A DNA stretch of 35,888 nt from Ruminococcus flavefaciens FD-1 (GCA_000174895.1 ACOK01000081.1:1-35888), one strand, 5' to 3'. Counted from the stretch's first letter, positions 1 through 8,073 are shown. Notes: generated from the letters alone by a model not told the origin. Numbers and translations: made by a program.

Positions 1-48
1 GCTGCCAAGAGAAAGAAAAGTCAGCTTGAATAAAGAGAGGAAGATTTT

Positions 49-642
49 ATGAGTAGAATAGGTTATATCCGTGTTTCCACGGAGCATCAGGAGACAGCGA
101 GACAGCAGGAGATCATGTGCGACTATCAGGTTGACCGCATTTTCTCCGAGAAGATTTCGGGAGCGAACAAAGACCGCCCACAACTCAGGGCTATGCTTGA
201 CTATGTGCGTGAGGGTGACACGCTCTACATCGAAAGTATTAGCCGTTTAGGACGCTCCACAAAGGACTTACTGAACATCATCGACACCCTTACCGACAAA
301 GGGGTAACACTCGTCAGCCATAAGGAGAATATCGACACGGACACTCCTACGGGCAAATTCATGTTGACCGTGTTCGCTGCACTCTCTCAGCTTGAAAGAG
401 AACAGCTCAAACAGCGACAGCGTGAGGGCATCGAGATCGCCAAAGCACAGGGCAAGTACACAGGCAGAAAGCCCATTGAGATCGACTGGACGAGGTTCGG
501 GCAGCTCTATGGGGAATGGAAGTCAAAGAGCATCACAGGCAGGGACTTTATGCGGAGAATGGGCTTGTCGGCTAATACCTTTTACCGCCGTGTCAGGGAG
601 TATGAAGCGGAACACGGAATCGCAGAGCCGACCTCTGCTTGA
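49..642 (+). CDS. Small serine recombinase (resolvase/invertase family)
   Basis: A site-specific DNA recombinase of 197 residues, the usual length of the Tn3-resolvase/Hin-invertase family. The N-terminal catalytic domain starts GYIRVST with the nucleophile Ser10, followed by the family signature around ISRLGRSTKDLL and the LSQLERE segment leading into the long helix. Residues about 140-185 (GRKPIEID to NTFYRRV) form the C-terminal helix-turn-helix that binds the recombination site. The start has an AGAGAGGAAG ribosome site. A terminator-like hairpin follows about 80 bases downstream. It is the only recognisable gene of a mobile segment that continues left of the window. Its downstream tail shares a 35-bp repeat with the large element at 5317-17574. 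Family certain; the DNA substrate is unknown. Confidence 0.93.
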   Translation: MSRIGYIRVSTEHQETARQQEIMCDYQVDRIFSEKISGANKDRPQLRAMLDYVREGDTLYIESISRLGRSTKDLLNIIDTLTDKGVTLVSHKENIDTDTPTGKFMLTVFAALSQLEREQLKQRQREGIEIAKAQGKYTGRKPIEIDWTRFGQLYGEWKSKSITGRDFMRRMGLSANTFYRRVREYEAEHGIAEPTSA

Positions 643-649
643 CAGCACC

Positions 650-684
650 CTCAGACGAACGGAAATGCCTCTCAGAGCCGTCCG
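650..684 (+). repeat. 35-bp repeat, copy 1 (partner at 10458-10492)
   Basis: CTCAGACGAACGGAAATGCC, one variable base, CTC, one variable base, then GAGCCGTCCG. It matches 10458-10492 at 33 of 35 bases. Both copies sit just after the last plus-strand gene of a mobile segment and can fold (CGAACGG against CCGTCCG). It probably marks a shared mobile-element tail. Confidence 0.8.
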
Positions 685-722
685 CGCCTGCGGAGCGGAA
701 AACTAACCGCCGAAAAGAAAAG

Positions 723-760
723 ACCTGAGAAGTGCTTGTGTGAACAAATCTCAGGTTTTT
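723..760 (+). terminator. Terminator-like hairpin after the serine recombinase
   Basis: ACCTGAGA (723-730) pairs with TCTCAGGT (749-756) across an 18-base loop and is followed by a run of T. The long loop makes it a moderate-quality intrinsic terminator for the plus-strand recombinase. Confidence 0.55.
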
Positions 761-764
761 GTCT

Positions 765-1044
765 GATATACAGTTCCAATAGAGTATGCTGTCATTGTGG
801 CGCGCGCCATAATGCTGTTTTGAACCTTAACGGAACGGAAAGTTAGTGTGTCATTAGACTTTGGGCTAATGGAATATCGCATAATGTTTTACATACTCTC
901 TGAAATGCCTTTTGGATCAAGGCAATGCCCCCAACCTTCTGATTCAGAAAATCGGCTCATACTGATCTTTTCGATATCGGGCAACGGAATTTTATTGCCA
1001 TTAAGAATACCGATGACTTTAAAATGATCGAAAGGTATCTTCCG
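765..1044. other. Gene-free stretch with degraded coding remnants
   Basis: No intact gene is visible. A near-perfect 20-base palindrome lies at 794-813 with the core TGGCGCGCGCCA (798-809). From about 934 to 1052 the plus strand reads as a plausible C-terminal tail (RNFIAIKNTDDFKMIERYL, then a stop) with a stop codon just upstream, so it looks like the debris of a truncated gene. I cannot name the parent gene. Confidence 0.4.
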
Positions 1045-1224
1045 TCAAAATAATCTCCATCTGTCTTTATCATCAGCAGGCTTGCTGTCCGAAACCATCA
1101 GTCCGTTCCTGCGGCAGAAACTCTTGACCGTATCCTTTGAAATATCCAATTCCCGACCGATGTCGGCATATCCGAGGCCTTGCCTGCGGAAGCGTATGAT
1201 TTTCTCTTTCTGTTCCTTGGTCAT
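1045..1224 (-). CDS. Short helix-turn-helix protein (sigma-70 region 4-like), probably truncated
   Basis: About 59 residues beginning MTKEQKEKIIRFRRQGLGYADIGRELDISKDTVKSFCRRNGL. This is the N-terminal HTH that in clostridial mobile elements usually precedes a C-terminal Cys-rich ribbon. No ribbon is present here: the frame stops after RWRLF, so the gene is probably cut short, perhaps at the same junction that produced the plus-strand remnant overlapping its end. The ATG at 1224 is chosen because TAGGAG lies about ten bases upstream; a TTG nine bases further out has no better site. It lies in the mobile debris beyond the redox operon terminator. DNA binding is inferred from the HTH only. Confidence 0.6.
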   Translation of the reverse strand: MTKEQKEKIIRFRRQGLGYADIGRELDISKDTVKSFCRRNGLMVSDSKPADDKDRWRLF

Positions 1225-1274
1225 GAAAACCAACTCCTACAGGTATCTCACGAGAGAACGAAAAATGAACCCCC

Positions 1275-1316
1275 TAAAAACAAAAATGCCCACAGAACAA
1301 GCTATGCTCTGTGGGC
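1275..1316 (-). terminator. Intrinsic terminator of the redox operon
   Basis: A nine-base stem GCCCACAGA (1288-1296) / TCTGTGGGC (1308-1316) is followed on the minus strand by ATTTTTGTTTTT. It lies 155 bases beyond the stop of the last operon gene (1472). Confidence 0.82.
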
Positions 1317-1471
1317 TGTCGATACGTTTTGCAGTTTTAGATACAGGTACAGGAGTCTGATTTTATCCAGTCCGCACCGTTATCCATTCGTACTCGTCCT
1401 GTGGTTAATAATTTGCCAAACTATATTTTGCTAAAATGTCGTAAACCTATATTCTTGATCAATATTGTCAT

Positions 1472-2968
1472 TTACCAGATCTCATATCTTTCCATTCTGT
1501 TAAGATTGTTGATGCACTGCATATCCTCTTCCGATAATTCAAAATCAAATATATCGTAATTCTCCGCAATATGATTTGGATCAGATGAACCGGGAATTGC
1601 TATATATCCAGCTTGCACTTGCCATCTAAGTATGATCTGTGCCGAGGTTTTATTGTATTTTTCCGCAAGCTCGACGATCACTTCATTATTGAAACTCTCC
1701 GAAGTATGTCCTCTGCCGCCAAAAGGATACCACGACTCGATTACTGTGCCGTACTGCTTCACATATTCCTGCAACTCCGTATTCTGATAGTACAGATGAT
1801 TTTCGTTTTGAATAACGGCAGGCTTGATATCAGCCCCATCTGTCACGCGTTCCACTTCATCTGCCGTATAATAATTCGATATTCCGATTGATCGGATCTT
1901 TCCGTCCGCCACGCCCTGACAAAGTGCCTTATAAACTTCTTCATCGCCAGACCCGGATTGATGGACAAGCATAAGATCAATATAATCAAATCCAAGCCGT
2001 GCAAGCGATTCATCTATCGACTGATACGCCCTGTCATAATTACCCGGCATAACCTTCGTAGTAACGAAGACATCCTCACGCTTCACAATGCCCTCATCGA
2101 TTGCCTTCCGAACACCGTTCCCCACGCCTGTCTCATTTCCATAATACTGTGCCGTATCAATCAGCCTGTAGCCGTCTTTTATTGCTTCATAAACAGACAT
2201 CTCAACGGTTTTATCATCCTGCGTCCATGTGCCAAGTCCGATTACCGGCATCTTGTACCCGCTGTTTAATAAAACCTCTTTTCCTGATACGCTCTTACTG
2301 ACAAGGGAATTACTCTCAATCCACGGAGCCAGCATCTCATCGATCTCTTCATCTGAAAAGGTATCGGAGCTGTAGTTTGCCGGAAACTGAATGTCCTTAT
2401 ATTCGCCGATCCGTTCCGCTGTCCTTACCCGTTCCTGAAAATCTTTCAGATAGCTGCTCTGCCCGGATCCCTGGCTTGTGCTGAATGGTATGACCGTCTT
2501 TTCTGAAAGATCCGTTAATTCCAAATACCGGGCAAGAGGCGTAGAAACATATGCATTCCAGATCGGACCACCTATGATGACCGTGTTGTATTCTTTCAGA
2601 TCCGGAAGATCATCTACGATCTCCGGTAGATTTCCGGTACGTCGTTCTTCCTGAGCGATATCCGATGTCTCATATCCGTCCTTCGGGTATGCTTTTACCG
2701 TCCTGATCTCATAAATATCGGCTCCGGTAGTTTCCGCAATACGCTTTGCTATGCTCTTTGTGTTTTCCGACCAAGAATAATAGACCACGATCATACTGCC
2801 GCTTGATTCATCCTCGGTGACTTCGTTATCTGCATTCTCCTGTGCAGCCGTTGATGTATCAGGTACCTGAGACTCTTCAGATGTCCCGGCAGCAGCCCGG
2901 CATGCCGCCATGCACATTAAACCCAACACTCCTATCAAAACGATGGAAATGACTTTTTTCCAATTCAT
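1472..2968 (-). CDS. Lipoprotein: flavodoxin domain fused to aldo/keto reductase
   Basis: A 498-residue exported fusion. Residues 1-23 are a lipoprotein-type signal with the likely acylated Cys23 (CMAAC; the -3 position is Met, so not a perfect lipobox). An acidic Ser/Thr-rich spacer leads to a flavodoxin-like domain (about 58-222) with the FMN phosphate loop region YYSWSENTKSIA. From about 228 to the end is an aldo/keto reductase barrel with tetrad Asp271, Tyr276, Lys305 and His336. AKRs normally use cytosolic NAD(P)H, so an extracellular one is unusual and its electron source is unclear. GAGAGGAGC precedes the ATG. It is the last gene of the LysR-CMD-cyclophilin-flavodoxin-AKR operon, and a terminator lies downstream. 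Domain calls are firm; substrate unknown. Confidence 0.88.
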   Translation of the reverse strand: MNWKKVISIVLIGVLGLMCMAACRAAAGTSEESQVPDTSTAAQENADNEVTEDESSGSMIVVYYSWSENTKSIAKRIAETTGADIYEIRTVKAYPKDGYETSDIAQEERRTGNLPEIVDDLPDLKEYNTVIIGGPIWNAYVSTPLARYLELTDLSEKTVIPFSTSQGSGQSSYLKDFQERVRTAERIGEYKDIQFPANYSSDTFSDEEIDEMLAPWIESNSLVSKSVSGKEVLLNSGYKMPVIGLGTWTQDDKTVEMSVYEAIKDGYRLIDTAQYYGNETGVGNGVRKAIDEGIVKREDVFVTTKVMPGNYDRAYQSIDESLARLGFDYIDLMLVHQSGSGDEEVYKALCQGVADGKIRSIGISNYYTADEVERVTDGADIKPAVIQNENHLYYQNTELQEYVKQYGTVIESWYPFGGRGHTSESFNNEVIVELAEKYNKTSAQIILRWQVQAGYIAIPGSSDPNHIAENYDIFDFELSEEDMQCINNLNRMERYEIW

Positions 2969-3074
2969 GCCTATGCTCCTCTCTGAAAAGCCATATTAAA
3001 GCAGATTTTATATGCTCTCCATATACGCTCTTATTTCCTTCATCCGATCACTCTGCTCTACCTTACTTACCTTT

Positions 3075-4112
3075 CTATTTTTGATTGCCTGTCCCCCAAC
3101 CGTGATTCTCGCCGGCATTTGTCCTTTTGTTCTGTGCCATAACACCTGCCAACGGATGCGGAACATAAGGTTCTTCCAGATAAGCGATCTCGGAATCCTT
3201 AAGCTCCATATCCACCGCCTTTACAGCACCCTCAATATGATGGAGCTTTGTTGCGCCCACGATCGGAGCAGTTACTTTTGTAAGAAGCCAAGCCAGGGAA
3301 AGCTCTGTCATCGTCACGCCACGCTTCTCGGAAAGCTCCGCCACACGGGAAATGATCACATTGTCCTGATCTGCCGTGGCATCATACTTGAACTTTGCAT
3401 AGGCGTCCTCTACGGCACGTTTTGTATCGCTTTCTCCCGGCTTTCTGGAAAGGCGTCCGCTTGCCAGCGCACTGTATGGAGTAAGAGCAATATTTTCTTC
3501 CTCACAATACGGAACCATTTCCCGCTCTTCCTCACGGAAGATCAGGTTATAATGTCCCTGAATGGATACGAATTTTGCAAAGCCTTCTTTTTCAGCAAGT
3601 GCATTTGCCTTTGCAAGCTGCCATGCAAAGCAGTTGGAAATGCCTATATATCTTGCTTTCCCTGCCTTCACGATGCGGTTCAGCCCGTCCATCACATCTT
3701 CTATAGGCGTATTCCAGTCCCACATATGATAGATATATAAATCCACATAATCCATGCCAAGATTCGTAAGGCTTATATTGATCATGTTTTCAATATGCTG
3801 CTGCCCGCTGATCCCGTTTTCAATCTCGTCCGGTGTGCGTGGAAGAAACTTTGTCGCAACAACTACATCCTCACGCTTTGTGAAATCCCGGAGCGCACGT
3901 CCGACAAACTGCTCACTTGTGCCTCCCTGATAGGCAATCGCCGTATCATAGAAATTCACGCCCAAATCAAGCCCCCGCTTGATGATCTCTCTGGAATGCT
4001 CCTCGTCAATCGTCCAGCTATGTTGTCCCTTTGCAGCATCACCGAATCCCATACATCCCATACAGATGCGGGACACATTCAGATCGGAATTTCCAAGTTT
4101 AACATACTTCAT
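3075..4112 (-). CDS. Aldo/keto reductase, cytosolic
   Basis: A 345-residue NAD(P)H-dependent oxidoreductase that reduces carbonyls of undetermined identity. It starts MKYVKLGNSDLNVSRICMG, typical of the bacterial YajO/YccK-like AKR branch. The catalytic tetrad is Asp56 and Tyr61 (FYDTAIAY), Lys88 (VATKF) and His129 (YIYHMWDW). The cofactor region is around LTKVTAPIVGATK. No signal peptide is present. GAGGAGG stands six bases before the ATG, and the gene begins 17 bases after the flavodoxin stop, so both are on one transcript. It is distinct from the AKR half of the neighbouring lipoprotein, which belongs to a shorter AKR subgroup. Confidence 0.93.
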   Translation of the reverse strand: MKYVKLGNSDLNVSRICMGCMGFGDAAKGQHSWTIDEEHSREIIKRGLDLGVNFYDTAIAYQGGTSEQFVGRALRDFTKREDVVVATKFLPRTPDEIENGISGQQHIENMINISLTNLGMDYVDLYIYHMWDWNTPIEDVMDGLNRIVKAGKARYIGISNCFAWQLAKANALAEKEGFAKFVSIQGHYNLIFREEEREMVPYCEEENIALTPYSALASGRLSRKPGESDTKRAVEDAYAKFKYDATADQDNVIISRVAELSEKRGVTMTELSLAWLLTKVTAPIVGATKLHHIEGAVKAVDMELKDSEIAYLEEPYVPHPLAGVMAQNKRTNAGENHGWGTGNQK

Positions 4113-4128
4113 CTCTCATCCCTCCTCG

Positions 4129-4638
4129 TCATATCGCCTTTGTTACACGCTCGATCCAAGCATTGATGTCCGCCTGCGAAGTCAGCATATCTGATCCTCC
4201 CTGTGAATCAAACTGTATCTTCATGTCAGGAAGAAATTTCGCACCGACACAGCCATTCTGTATATCCTTGATCACATGACCCGGCCATCCGCCATGCGTC
4301 ATAAACGGTATCACCGTTTTCTGCGACCAGTCATTTGCATTTAGGAATGTCAGCACCGCAGGAGCCATCGTGTACCACCATGTCGGCGTACCTATGGCTA
4401 CCACATCGTAGTCCGCTACATTTACCGAAAGAGGCTTTATTTCCGGCTGAAAGCCCTCATCCACCTCACGCTGTCCCTGACTTACCACCTTACTGTTAAA
4501 TCCGCCATAAGCCGGATATGGAGTGACGGTCTCTATCTCCGTATAATCAGCCCCCAGTGCCTGCTGTAACTGCTTTGCGATCATTCTTGTATTACCGTTT
4601 GAAAAAGAATAACAAACGACTAATATTTTCTTTCCCAT
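4129..4638 (-). CDS. Flavodoxin family protein
   Basis: A 169-residue one-domain flavodoxin, probably FMN-binding. The phosphate-binding loop is VCYSFSNGNTRMIA near the N terminus. The flavin-flanking segment is AIGTPTWWYTMAPAV, and FMTHGGWPG lies near the second flavin loop. This is the class found beside AKR and CMD genes in Firmicutes and Bacteroidetes, thought to serve as an electron carrier or quinone reductase. TAAGGAGG precedes the ATG with a spacing of about ten bases. Together with the downstream AKR it forms the core of the redox operon. Confidence 0.92.
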   Translation of the reverse strand: MGKKILVVCYSFSNGNTRMIAKQLQQALGADYTEIETVTPYPAYGGFNSKVVSQGQREVDEGFQPEIKPLSVNVADYDVVAIGTPTWWYTMAPAVLTFLNANDWSQKTVIPFMTHGGWPGHVIKDIQNGCVGAKFLPDMKIQFDSQGGSDMLTSQADINAWIERVTKAI

Positions 4639-4727
4639 ATATTGTATGCCTCCTTATTTTAGGGCAATACCGCACAACCCGCGGCTAACGCCTCTGCACA
4701 TCATCTGCTTGCCAGCTTCCCGTCAAT

Positions 4728-5084
4728 TTATTTGCTTACTACTTTGATTTCTGCTGCAATTCTTGAATTCAGCTTGTTTTCCCATGACGGATTCCCTATG
4801 ATCCTTCCGACAGGCACCTCACGAAAAATATCATGGTGATTCCTGCATACGACAACCAATGCGTTATACTCTCTGCAATACATCAGTGCTTTTTCTTTTG
4901 CCTGCATGACCGTCACTTTTTCATCAAAGAATGGTCTTTCAGGCAATTCGGCATAATATTCGATATCCGAATATGCCTGCATAGACAATTTCAAGGGCAG
5001 CATCTGTATAATATCCGCAGATGTCTTGTTTTCCGCAAACTCCACATCATAGGCTTTTCCGTTTATCAGTATCTGAAACATCAT
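4728..5084 (-). CDS. Cyclophilin-like fold protein
   Basis: 118 residues matching the bacterial cyclophilin-like fold family: N-terminal beta strands ILINGKAYDVEF, then TSADIIQMLPLKLSMQAYSDIEYYAELP. These small proteins commonly sit in clusters with flavodoxins, AKRs and CMDs; their biochemical role is not established. The C-terminal third (from about residue 65) departs from what I recall of the family and may be divergent. The start overlaps the CMD stop by four bases (ATGA), with AGGGTGA just upstream, so translation was coupled to CMD before that gene was split. Confidence 0.75.
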   Translation of the reverse strand: MMFQILINGKAYDVEFAENKTSADIIQMLPLKLSMQAYSDIEYYAELPERPFFDEKVTVMQAKEKALMYCREYNALVVVCRNHHDIFREVPVGRIIGNPSWENKLNSRIAAEIKVVSK

Positions 5085-5318
5085 TCACCCTGGCAATTTT
5101 TCTCTGCCGCCTTATTTACACAGGCAAGTGCATTCAGACTTCTCGGATAGCCAATAAACGGCAGGCACTGAGAAATTACTTTGATCAGAAATTTTTTGTC
5201 ATTTCCCACATTCATGTTGGCTGAAGCATGAGCGGTAAGCTGCGGTTCACAGCCACCTTGTGCAGCAATGAAGCAAAAGGTGATCATCTCCCTCTGTGCA
5301 TAGTCAAGCCCCGTCCTT
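5081..5318 (-). pseudogene. Carboxymuconolactone decarboxylase family gene, 3' fragment
   Basis: Encodes the second CMD repeat: LDYAQREMITFCFIAAQGGC, then EPQLTAHASANMNVGNDKKF and LPFIGYPRSLNALACVNKA. In the coding frame the sequence is ACG GGG CTT GAC preceded by AGG, and the next upstream in-frame codons run into the element end and a TGA. The matching 5' fragment, ending NCFGDYYT, lies at 17573-18110. Joining them at the shared AA on the coding strand gives GDYYTRTGLDYAQREM, as expected for the two-repeat, roughly 250-residue CMD family. Translation from the internal ATG at 5287 would give only 68 residues. The gene was interrupted by the mobile element. Confidence 0.9.
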
Positions 5319-5343
5319 TGTCAGGCAGCCATAAAGTACACCC
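5319..5343 (+). repeat. Left terminal inverted repeat of the element
   Basis: Reads inward TGTCA-GGC-AGCCAT-A-AAGT-ACACCC. Fifteen of the first 19 positions match the right end read inward, and CACCC follows in both with a one-base offset. It begins directly after the TT core in the split CMD gene. Confidence 0.82.
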
Positions 5344-5352
5344 ACCGTCTTA

Positions 5353-6999
5353 TCATTCGGACTTACCCGTATAGCCCTTATCAATAAACTTGTAATAGAT
5401 GTGAATATCACGCTCCTGCTTGCCCCTCTCGAACTCGTCAACCGTAACGGAGTCGATCAATTCAAGGCACATCTGCCGAGTGAGGTATTCCGCATTTCTG
5501 AAACGCTTTAAGCGAGAGATATATTCGTCCACATCATGTTCGTCCTGTTTCTGCATGAGCTGTCTCGCTTCGATCTCCTGCACCTCAGCGGAGAGCGCAT
5601 TCTGCTCCGCTTCGTATTTGGTCAGGAGCTTCGTACACATACTCGCAGGAATCTCGCCCGATACCTTATCCTCATACACCGACTGTATCAAGCCGTCAAG
5701 CTCTGCAATGCGCTCCTTTGCCTTGCGGAGCTTTTCTTTGTCCGAGGAAATCTGCTGGCTCTCTTGTTTCTGTTTCCTTGCAAGGAACTGTTTTCTCGCC
5801 TTTGCTTCATCTTCCTCAACGAGCTGCATCATCGAACGAATATCATTCAGCACGATCTCCTCTATTGTTCTCTGGCTGATGTAGTGTGTGGGGCAGACTG
5901 TCTTGCCGTACAGCGAATATGTACCGCAGTTGTAAGAGCCGACAACGATCTGATGCGGATTGCCCGTTGTGACACCTCTCATTTTCTGGTTGCGAGAAAA
6001 CTTCATTCGGAAACCGCAGTCAGCACAGTACATCAAAGCACACAGCGGCTTTGTATCGCCAGTCTTTGTGCGTCTGCCGATAGAATGCTCCTCGTCGATT
6101 TCCCTGCACCGATCCCATATCTCCTGCGTGATGATCGCTTCATGTGTGTTCGGAACAACGACCCATTCCGCTTCATCCTTTTTGACCAGCTTGTGATTCT
6201 TGTGCGAGACGGTTGTCGTTTTGAGCTGAACCAAGTTTCCGAGATACATGGGATTATGAAGCATACGATCGACAATAGGTCTGCTCCACAGTTTACGGCT
6301 GACCACCGGATTTTCCTTGCCCTGTCGCTGATAATAATACTCCGACGGACAGAGGATACCTTCTTCATTCAGACGGTCAGCGATCTTTCTCTGGCTGAGT
6401 CCCTGCAAACGCAGCTCAAAAATGTGTTTCACCACAGGTGCGGTTTCGGAATTGATGACAGGCAGATGATTCGGATCATCGCCCATATCGTAACCGTAAG
6501 GCACACGACCGCCGAGATACTTGCCAGCCTTTGCACTCGCTTCAAATACAGCCTTGATCTTCTTGCTTGTGGAACTGCTGTGCCACTCATTGAACAGATT
6601 GATGATCGGCATCATGTCGAGAGCCGTACTGCTGCGGTCAGCGGTATCCACATTATCGTTCAGAGCGATGAAGCGAATATTGTTCATCGGAAAAATATAG
6701 TCGATATAGCGGCCCACTTCGATGTAATTTCTGCCGAAACGGGAGAGGTCTTTTACAACCACGATATTGATCTTTCCGAGCTGAGCGTCAGCAAGCAATT
6801 TCTGTATGCCTGGTCTGTCGAAATCAGTGCCGCTGTACCCATCATCCACATACTCAGAAACGAGATTCCATCCCTTGTCATGCACGAATTTTGTCAGGAT
6901 CATTTTCTGATTTTCGATAGAGAGCGATTCGCCCTCCAACATATCTTCCTTTGAAAGGCGAAGATAAATTCCAACATTGTTTTCGGTCTGCTTTGCCAT
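5353..6999 (-). CDS. Large serine recombinase (TnpX-like transposase/integrase)
   Basis: A 548-residue recombinase that would catalyse excision and insertion of the element through a circular intermediate. Residues 8-150 are the resolvase domain with Ser16 (IYLRLSKED), DGYSGTDFDRPG and KDLSRFGRNY. The recombinase domain follows (GGRVPYGY to LNEEGI). A zinc ribbon begins YCADCGFRMKFSRN and is completed by YNCG and TVCPTHYI. A long coiled coil (about 400-490) precedes a C-terminal domain. The ATG at 6999 has AAAGGAG eight bases upstream; longer readings cross the promoter and are rejected. The gene ends 30 bases inside the left terminal repeat, the normal position for these enzymes. No terminator is seen before the element edge, so transcripts may run into the host operon. 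Confidence 0.95.
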   Translation of the reverse strand: MAKQTENNVGIYLRLSKEDMLEGESLSIENQKMILTKFVHDKGWNLVSEYVDDGYSGTDFDRPGIQKLLADAQLGKINIVVVKDLSRFGRNYIEVGRYIDYIFPMNNIRFIALNDNVDTADRSSTALDMMPIINLFNEWHSSSTSKKIKAVFEASAKAGKYLGGRVPYGYDMGDDPNHLPVINSETAPVVKHIFELRLQGLSQRKIADRLNEEGILCPSEYYYQRQGKENPVVSRKLWSRPIVDRMLHNPMYLGNLVQLKTTTVSHKNHKLVKKDEAEWVVVPNTHEAIITQEIWDRCREIDEEHSIGRRTKTGDTKPLCALMYCADCGFRMKFSRNQKMRGVTTGNPHQIVVGSYNCGTYSLYGKTVCPTHYISQRTIEEIVLNDIRSMMQLVEEDEAKARKQFLARKQKQESQQISSDKEKLRKAKERIAELDGLIQSVYEDKVSGEIPASMCTKLLTKYEAEQNALSAEVQEIEARQLMQKQDEHDVDEYISRLKRFRNAEYLTRQMCLELIDSVTVDEFERGKQERDIHIYYKFIDKGYTGKSE

Positions 7000-7027
7000 C
7001 AATAAACTCCTTTCCGTGCAAGCAGAA

Positions 7028-7073
7028 CCAAATTCGATATATCTATTATAGCGCGATATACCGAATTTGGCAA
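7028..7073 (-). promoter_or_regulatory. Recombinase promoter with embedded operator
   Basis: On the minus strand TTGCCA (7068-7073), a 17-base spacer and TATAAT (7045-7050). A 16-base inverted repeat with one mismatch flanks the -10: CCAAATTCGGTATATC (7055-7070) and GATATATCGAATTTGG (7028-7043). This is ideal for repression by a dimeric DNA-binding protein that would shut off the recombinase. The cognate repressor is not identified. Confidence 0.8.
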
Positions 7074-7148
7074 TACCTTTCCGCACATAATTTTACACGT
7101 TTGCCGTTTTCTCCAAAGCGGCATCCACGGCGAGTCTATTCATAGACT

Positions 7149-7304
7149 TCATGCGAGGTCTTTCTCCCCGATAAAATGACTATGCACAATGTATCGGCAA
7201 CCGTCAATGACCTGTACCGTTGTGCGTGTCGGGCAGTTCTTAAACTGCTCCAGTCTGTTGTTCTTGTTGACTGCCTTCTTTCTCTCTGCGGCATTTGTAT
7301 TCAT
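7149..7304 (-). CDS. TnpW-like small transposon protein
   Basis: A 51-residue protein starting MNTNAAERKKAVNK with a strong AAGGAG ribosome site ten bases before the ATG, and ending GEKDLA. The segment VQVIDGCRYIVHSHFIGEKD matches what I recall of the TnpW family (a DGxxYxVxSHF core), small proteins encoded next to tnpX-type recombinases in clostridial elements. Here the protein stops soon after SHF, whereas relatives usually continue with a helix of about 20 residues, so it may be truncated. It lies between the coiled-coil gene and the recombinase, all on the minus strand. Its role in transposition is not known to me. Confidence 0.68.
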   Translation of the reverse strand: MNTNAAERKKAVNKNNRLEQFKNCPTRTTVQVIDGCRYIVHSHFIGEKDLA

Positions 7305-7381
7305 AGCGAATTTTACTCCTTAGCTTCTCTATCTTTACGCTTTTAGAGCGGAGGGCATCGCATTCTATCTCTTACCCTCAA

Positions 7382-7432
7382 CAGCCGTAAGATCGGCTCA
7401 GTATTTTGAGCCGACTGCGTATTTTACGGCTG
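7382..7432. repeat. Nested inverted repeat between element genes
   Basis: CAGCCGTAA (7382-7390) pairs with TTACGGCTG (7424-7432), and inside it CGGCTCA (7394-7400) pairs with TGAGCCG (7407-7413). There is no T tract on either side, so it is not a clear terminator. It could be an RNA structure in the leader of the TnpW-like gene or a protein-binding site. Confidence 0.6.
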
Positions 7433-7486
7433 CACTGTTTTGTTCCCCCTTGTTATGGGGAATTGCCTACACCGTTGTAAGCAAAA

Positions 7487-7840
7487 TCAATCATCGTCAC
7501 GATCAGGATCGTCATAAAACCTGATTTCGTCACTGTCCGTGTTGCTGTAAGTAGTGACATTGCTGTTCGTACTGTCGGAAGTTTTCACTCCGCAGAGTTC
7601 AAGCAATTCCGCATCGGACATACCGCTTGCCCTCAGTTTCTGTAAAAGCAGATGCTCCGAGCTGATGATCTCATCAAGCTCCCTGGGCTTGCAGTTGTAT
7701 TCCTCTGCCATCGCAAGACGGGTAGCGTCTTTCAGCTTCTCCTCCAGCGATTTCTTCTTTGCAGTATCACTGGCGATACGCTTCTCCAAAACCTTGATCT
7801 TCTCGATGAGCTGATCTCTCTTTTCTGTATAAAAGCCCAT
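7487..7840 (-). CDS. Coiled-coil protein of the mobile element, function unknown
   Basis: 117 residues. Residues 5-45 (RDQLIEKIKVLEKRIASDTA onward) are strongly predicted coiled coil by heptad pattern. A helical segment PRELDEIISSEHLLLQKLRA and the motif MSDAELLELCG follow. The tail is acidic (FYDDPDRDDD). I do not recognise the family; its position between recombinase and mobilisation genes suggests an accessory role. The ribosome site AGAAAGG stands rather far (about 12 bases) before the ATG. A good promoter lies at 7907-7936. Confidence 0.72.
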   Translation of the reverse strand: MGFYTEKRDQLIEKIKVLEKRIASDTAKKKSLEEKLKDATRLAMAEEYNCKPRELDEIISSEHLLLQKLRASGMSDAELLELCGVKTSDSTNSNVTTYSNTDSDEIRFYDDPDRDDD

Positions 7841-7906
7841 TCAAAAATCACGACCTTTCTGTTTTTGTTCTAAGCAGTTTTTGAAATTCCTTACTGCTAT
7901 GATCTA

Positions 7907-7936
7907 ATTATAGCGCGCACTTCAATGAAAAAACAA
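7907..7936 (-). promoter_or_regulatory. Promoter of the coiled-coil gene
   Basis: On the minus strand TTGTTT (7931-7936), an 18-base spacer and TATAAT (7907-7912), 67 bases before the ATG at 7840. Confidence 0.62.
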
Positions 7937-8073
7937 TCCGCATTGCGCACAATCTTTTGTTCACGGTTTGTTCATAAAAGACCGGGGAATTTTGAATTTT
8001 CAAAAATCGGAATCACGTTATTTCGCAGAAAAGTGAATGTAGTCATTTTGACGGACGCTGAAAAATGACTGTC

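Noticed and set aside
794..813. 20-base near-palindrome with core TGGCGCGCGCCA
   Set aside because: Striking but isolated; no gene, promoter or second copy links it to a function.
5536..6954. Long plus-strand open frame of 472 codons opposite the recombinase
   Set aside because: Composition and lack of motifs mark it as the antisense shadow of the recombinase gene.
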